A DNA stretch of 8,303 nucleotides from Pseudopelobacter sp964601865 (GTDB lineage Bacteria > Desulfobacterota > Desulfuromonadia > Geobacterales > Pseudopelobacteraceae). The stretch spans positions 1-8,303 of the forward strand of contig CAZRPI010000142.1 of assembly GCA_964601865.1 (NCBI GenBank). The letters run 5' to 3'. The notes beneath the pieces were generated by a model that was given only the letters and a program-made list of their open reading frames with translations, made no database searches and was not told the DNA's origin. Both the position numbers and the translations under genes were made by a program. Numbering within the stretch: the first letter of the stretch is position 1; every line of letters begins with the position of its first letter. Shown piece after piece: positions 6,730 to 8,303 of this stretch.

Positions 6730-6758
6730 TTTTTAATGGATCAATTAGGCTTTGTCAA
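6730..6758 (-). promoter_or_regulatory. Sigma70-type promoter for the riboswitch-controlled unit
   Basis: On the minus strand a perfect TTGACA (6758-6753) is followed after exactly 17 bases by TAAAAA (6735-6730), four of six matches to the -10 consensus. Transcription should begin near 6723, about 35 bases before the aptamer, giving a leader of roughly 245 nt. Confidence 0.7.
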
Positions 6759-6805
6759 TAAATATATTGAAAAGGATTGGTCGGGCCGGTCTGTCTTGAA
6801 GCCGG

Positions 6806-6834
6806 TTGACACCCCGCTTCCGGAGGGGAATACT
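6806..6834 (+). promoter_or_regulatory. Candidate promoter for the YbhB/YbcL-like gene
   Basis: TTGACA at 6806-6811 is followed after 17 bases by AATACT (6829-6834), four of six matches to the -10 consensus. It diverges from the minus-strand promoter, with 47 bases between the two -35 boxes. The remaining leader (about 6840-6914) has an imperfect inverted repeat (TTCCAGGG 6838-6845, CCCTGGGAA 6874-6882) but no riboswitch I recognise. Confidence 0.55.
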
Positions 6835-6914
6835 TTCTTCCAGGGCAGTTTTCTTGTCCCAGCCACATATTCTCCCTGGGAATGGCAGTTGGGAGATGCC
6901 GAAATCAGATTCAC

Positions 6915-6920
6915 AGGAGG
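6915..6920 (+). promoter_or_regulatory. Ribosome binding site selecting the ATG at 6927
   Basis: AGGAGG lies six bases before ATG 6927. A longer in-frame reading from 6882 would add 15 polar and basic residues in front of the signal peptide, so the later start is preferred. Confidence 0.85.
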
Positions 6921-6926
6921 ATATCC

Positions 6927-7463
6927 ATGGAGAGACTCGTCATTATGCTGTTTTTTGGGGTGTTGGCCCTCTCGGCGCCGCTCCCCGCAACGGGAAGGGA
7001 GGTTCACAGAATGGTCCAATTGCAGATTTCAAGCCCGGCCTTCGACCACCGGCAGGCCATCCCGGCCCGATTCACCTGTGACGCCCGGGATGTGAACCCG
7101 CCGCTCAGGATTGACAATGTCCCGGCTGGCGCAAAATCACTGCTGTTGATCGTCGATGACCCGGACGCTCCGGGAGGAATGTGGGTCCATTGGGTCGTAT
7201 GGAATATTCCGCCCGAAACCCGGGAAATCGGGGAGAACAGCTTACCGGCCGGAGCGGTACAGGGACTGAATGGCTGGAAGAAAAACCGCTATGGCGGTCC
7301 GTGCCCGCCGGCGGGAACTCACCGCTACTTCTTCAAATTCTATGCTCTCGACACCACGCTGAACCTGGCTCCGGCAACCGCAAAGGCGGGACTCGAACGG
7401 GCCATGCAGGGTCACGTCCTTGCCAGGGGAGAACTCATGGGTACCTATCACCGGAAGAGGTAG
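6927..7463 (+). CDS. YbhB/YbcL family Raf kinase inhibitor-like (PEBP) protein, exported
   Basis: A 178-residue protein with an N-terminal hydrophobic signal sequence (about 3-22, MERLVIMLFFGVLALS) and then a complete bacterial PEBP fold. Family motifs are DDPDAPGG (77-84), His88 in WVHWVVWNIP, and YGGPCPPAGTHRY (122-134), which together line the anion or phosphate pocket known from PEBP structures. Family members bind phospho-ligands, but the physiological role in bacteria is not settled. The name refers to the eukaryotic Raf inhibitor and does not imply kinase control here. The signal peptide suggests a periplasmic location, as for E. coli YbcL rather than cytoplasmic YbhB. It is transcribed divergently from the riboswitch unit, with its own promoter and ribosome site. 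No terminator is obvious after it. Confidence 0.92.
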   Translation: MERLVIMLFFGVLALSAPLPATGREVHRMVQLQISSPAFDHRQAIPARFTCDARDVNPPLRIDNVPAGAKSLLLIVDDPDAPGGMWVHWVVWNIPPETREIGENSLPAGAVQGLNGWKKNRYGGPCPPAGTHRYFFKFYALDTTLNLAPATAKAGLERAMQGHVLARGELMGTYHRKR

Positions 7464-7646
7464 AGCCAGGGGAATGGCTTGCGGGCGACGCAACGGCCGG
7501 AGAGGTTTCGCTATCATCCCCTTCTGTTCCTCAATGAGGTGGATGAGGGTGTTGTTGAAGGGTCGGGGGTATTGAAAGTTGGGAATTGTTTTCCGCCTTT
7601 GCATTCTTCCGGTTGCTGTTAGGGCGGCATCTGATTGTTCCCGGAC
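7464..7646. other. Intergenic region between convergent genes; no clear feature
   Basis: This 183-bp gap separates two convergent genes but shows no convincing terminator. A 5-bp hairpin AGCCA/TGGCT follows the plus-strand gene without a T run. A wide CCGCC/GGCGG repeat lacks a T tract in either direction. Confidence 0.4.
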
Positions 7647-8237
7647 CTATTTGGGCATCTGTCCGGCCGCTTTTCTCATCTCCTGCGAGGTCTCCAGCAA
7701 CCGTTTCGACGCGGACTCGGAGTTGATGCTTGCCAGCGCTAATATTACCCCGAGAATTCCAAAAACGAGCCATGCCTTCCGGGCGACGAGTCCGTGCACG
7801 CCAACGCTTGCAGCCACCAAAAAAAATGTTGTCAATGCTATTGCGATGACCGATCCAAAATAGGGGATAATTCCGAGGATTGTGGTGATCGGGGAAAGCG
7901 CGGCAATGTATGCCGTGCACCGGTATGCGGTTTCGTATGACTCCTGTGACCCCATCAGTTTCCAGATGAGGAAGACAATCGCGGCGCTTATGAACCCAAA
8001 GAATGCCATCATGACGGGCATGATGATGATGGATGCCACACCACCCGAGAGATCCAGTCTGAGGATACCGAGAACAAATCTGACGACGCTGGCAATGCAG
8101 CCCATGGTCACCATGAAAACCAAGGGGTCTGAAAAACCCCCGTTCCTCGGCATTGCCCTGAAAAAGCCGGATGGTGAAAACAGAATCTTAAAGGCAATCT
8201 GCGGCACAGCCCCAATGTTTACGTTTTTTGATTCCAT
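7647..8237 (-). CDS. Yip1 family membrane protein
   Basis: A 196-residue integral membrane protein. The N-terminal segment ILFSPSGFFRAMPRNGGFSDPL (about residues 18-39) is the hallmark of bacterial Yip1-domain proteins, where a conserved SPxxFF precedes the first helix. Five hydrophobic helices follow at about 38-60, 67-95, 107-126, 127-150 and 155-171, and the C-terminal tail of about 25 residues is charged. The start at 8237 is chosen because AAGGAGG lies about 7 bases upstream; a longer reading from 8297 would add an arginine-rich stretch that does not look coding. In eukaryotes Yip1 proteins act in vesicle traffic, but the bacterial role is unknown. It is convergent with the PEBP-like gene and has no visible operon partner in the window. 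Confidence 0.88.
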   Translation of the reverse strand: MESKNVNIGAVPQIAFKILFSPSGFFRAMPRNGGFSDPLVFMVTMGCIASVVRFVLGILRLDLSGGVASIIIMPVMMAFFGFISAAIVFLIWKLMGSQESYETAYRCTAYIAALSPITTILGIIPYFGSVIAIALTTFFLVAASVGVHGLVARKAWLVFGILGVILALASINSESASKRLLETSQEMRKAAGQMPK

Positions 8238-8303
8238 CAGCGCCCTCCTTTTTAATTCAGGGCAACGCCTGCGACTGGAGCATGCCGGAACAGTCACCGG
8301 AGG

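Noticed and set aside
6843..6890. Two copies of GGCAGTT, 40 bases apart, in the leader of the PEBP-like gene
   Set aside because: Seven bases twice is close to chance, with no family of operators to match.
6664..7095. A 143-codon plus-strand frame across the intergenic region and the start of the PEBP-like gene
   Set aside because: It runs over the riboswitch and both promoters and into another frame of a real gene; composition looks non-coding.
7531..7920. A 129-codon minus-strand frame overlapping the 3' part of the Yip1 gene
   Set aside because: The polar, Arg/Asn-rich product is unlike the hydrophobic helices encoded in the other frame.

Overview
This is an 8.3 kb stretch of a GC-rich bacterial chromosome. 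It carries seven complete protein genes, one gene cut by the left edge, and one well-supported riboswitch. The mix fits an anaerobic or microaerophilic Gram-negative bacterium: an HHRVKNN-type sensor kinase, a rubredoxin-fused NAD(P)H flavoprotein, exported DUF4124 and DUF3857/transglutaminase proteins, and a GEMM-I (cyclic dinucleotide) riboswitch. A relative of Geobacter (Desulfuromonadota) is the best guess. That is inference from gene content; no taxonomic marker is present.

Layout. (1) 1-630, +: C-terminal part of a HisKA_2-type histidine kinase, then a possible terminator. (2) 697-1704, +: rhomboid intramembrane serine protease with a cytoplasmic N-terminal extension. (3) 1792-3297, +: two rubredoxin-like zinc-ribbon/iron domains fused to an FAD/NAD(P)H oxidoreductase, followed at 3402-3974 by a small nitroreductase-family flavoprotein. 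A 14-bp perfect hairpin at 3982-4023 serves as terminator between convergent units. (4) 6478 back to 4052, -: a two-gene unit encoding an exported DUF4124-glutaredoxin fusion and an exported DUF3857/transglutaminase-like protein. Its leader of about 245 nt holds a sigma70-type promoter, a GEMM-I aptamer and an intrinsic terminator. (5) 6927-7463, +: an exported YbhB/YbcL (PEBP-like) protein, divergent from unit 4 with its own promoter. (6) 8237-7647, -: a five-helix Yip1-family membrane protein.

The most interesting part is the minus-strand unit at 4052-6758. A cyclic-dinucleotide aptamer precedes a terminator that should decide whether the exported glutaredoxin-like and transglutaminase-like proteins are made. 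Both enzymes depend on a reactive cysteine and both carry signal peptides, so second-messenger control of envelope thiol or protein-modification chemistry is a reasonable hypothesis. The aptamer has G at the position that separates c-di-GMP from 3',3'-cGAMP binders, which favours c-di-GMP, but the ligand is not proven by sequence alone.
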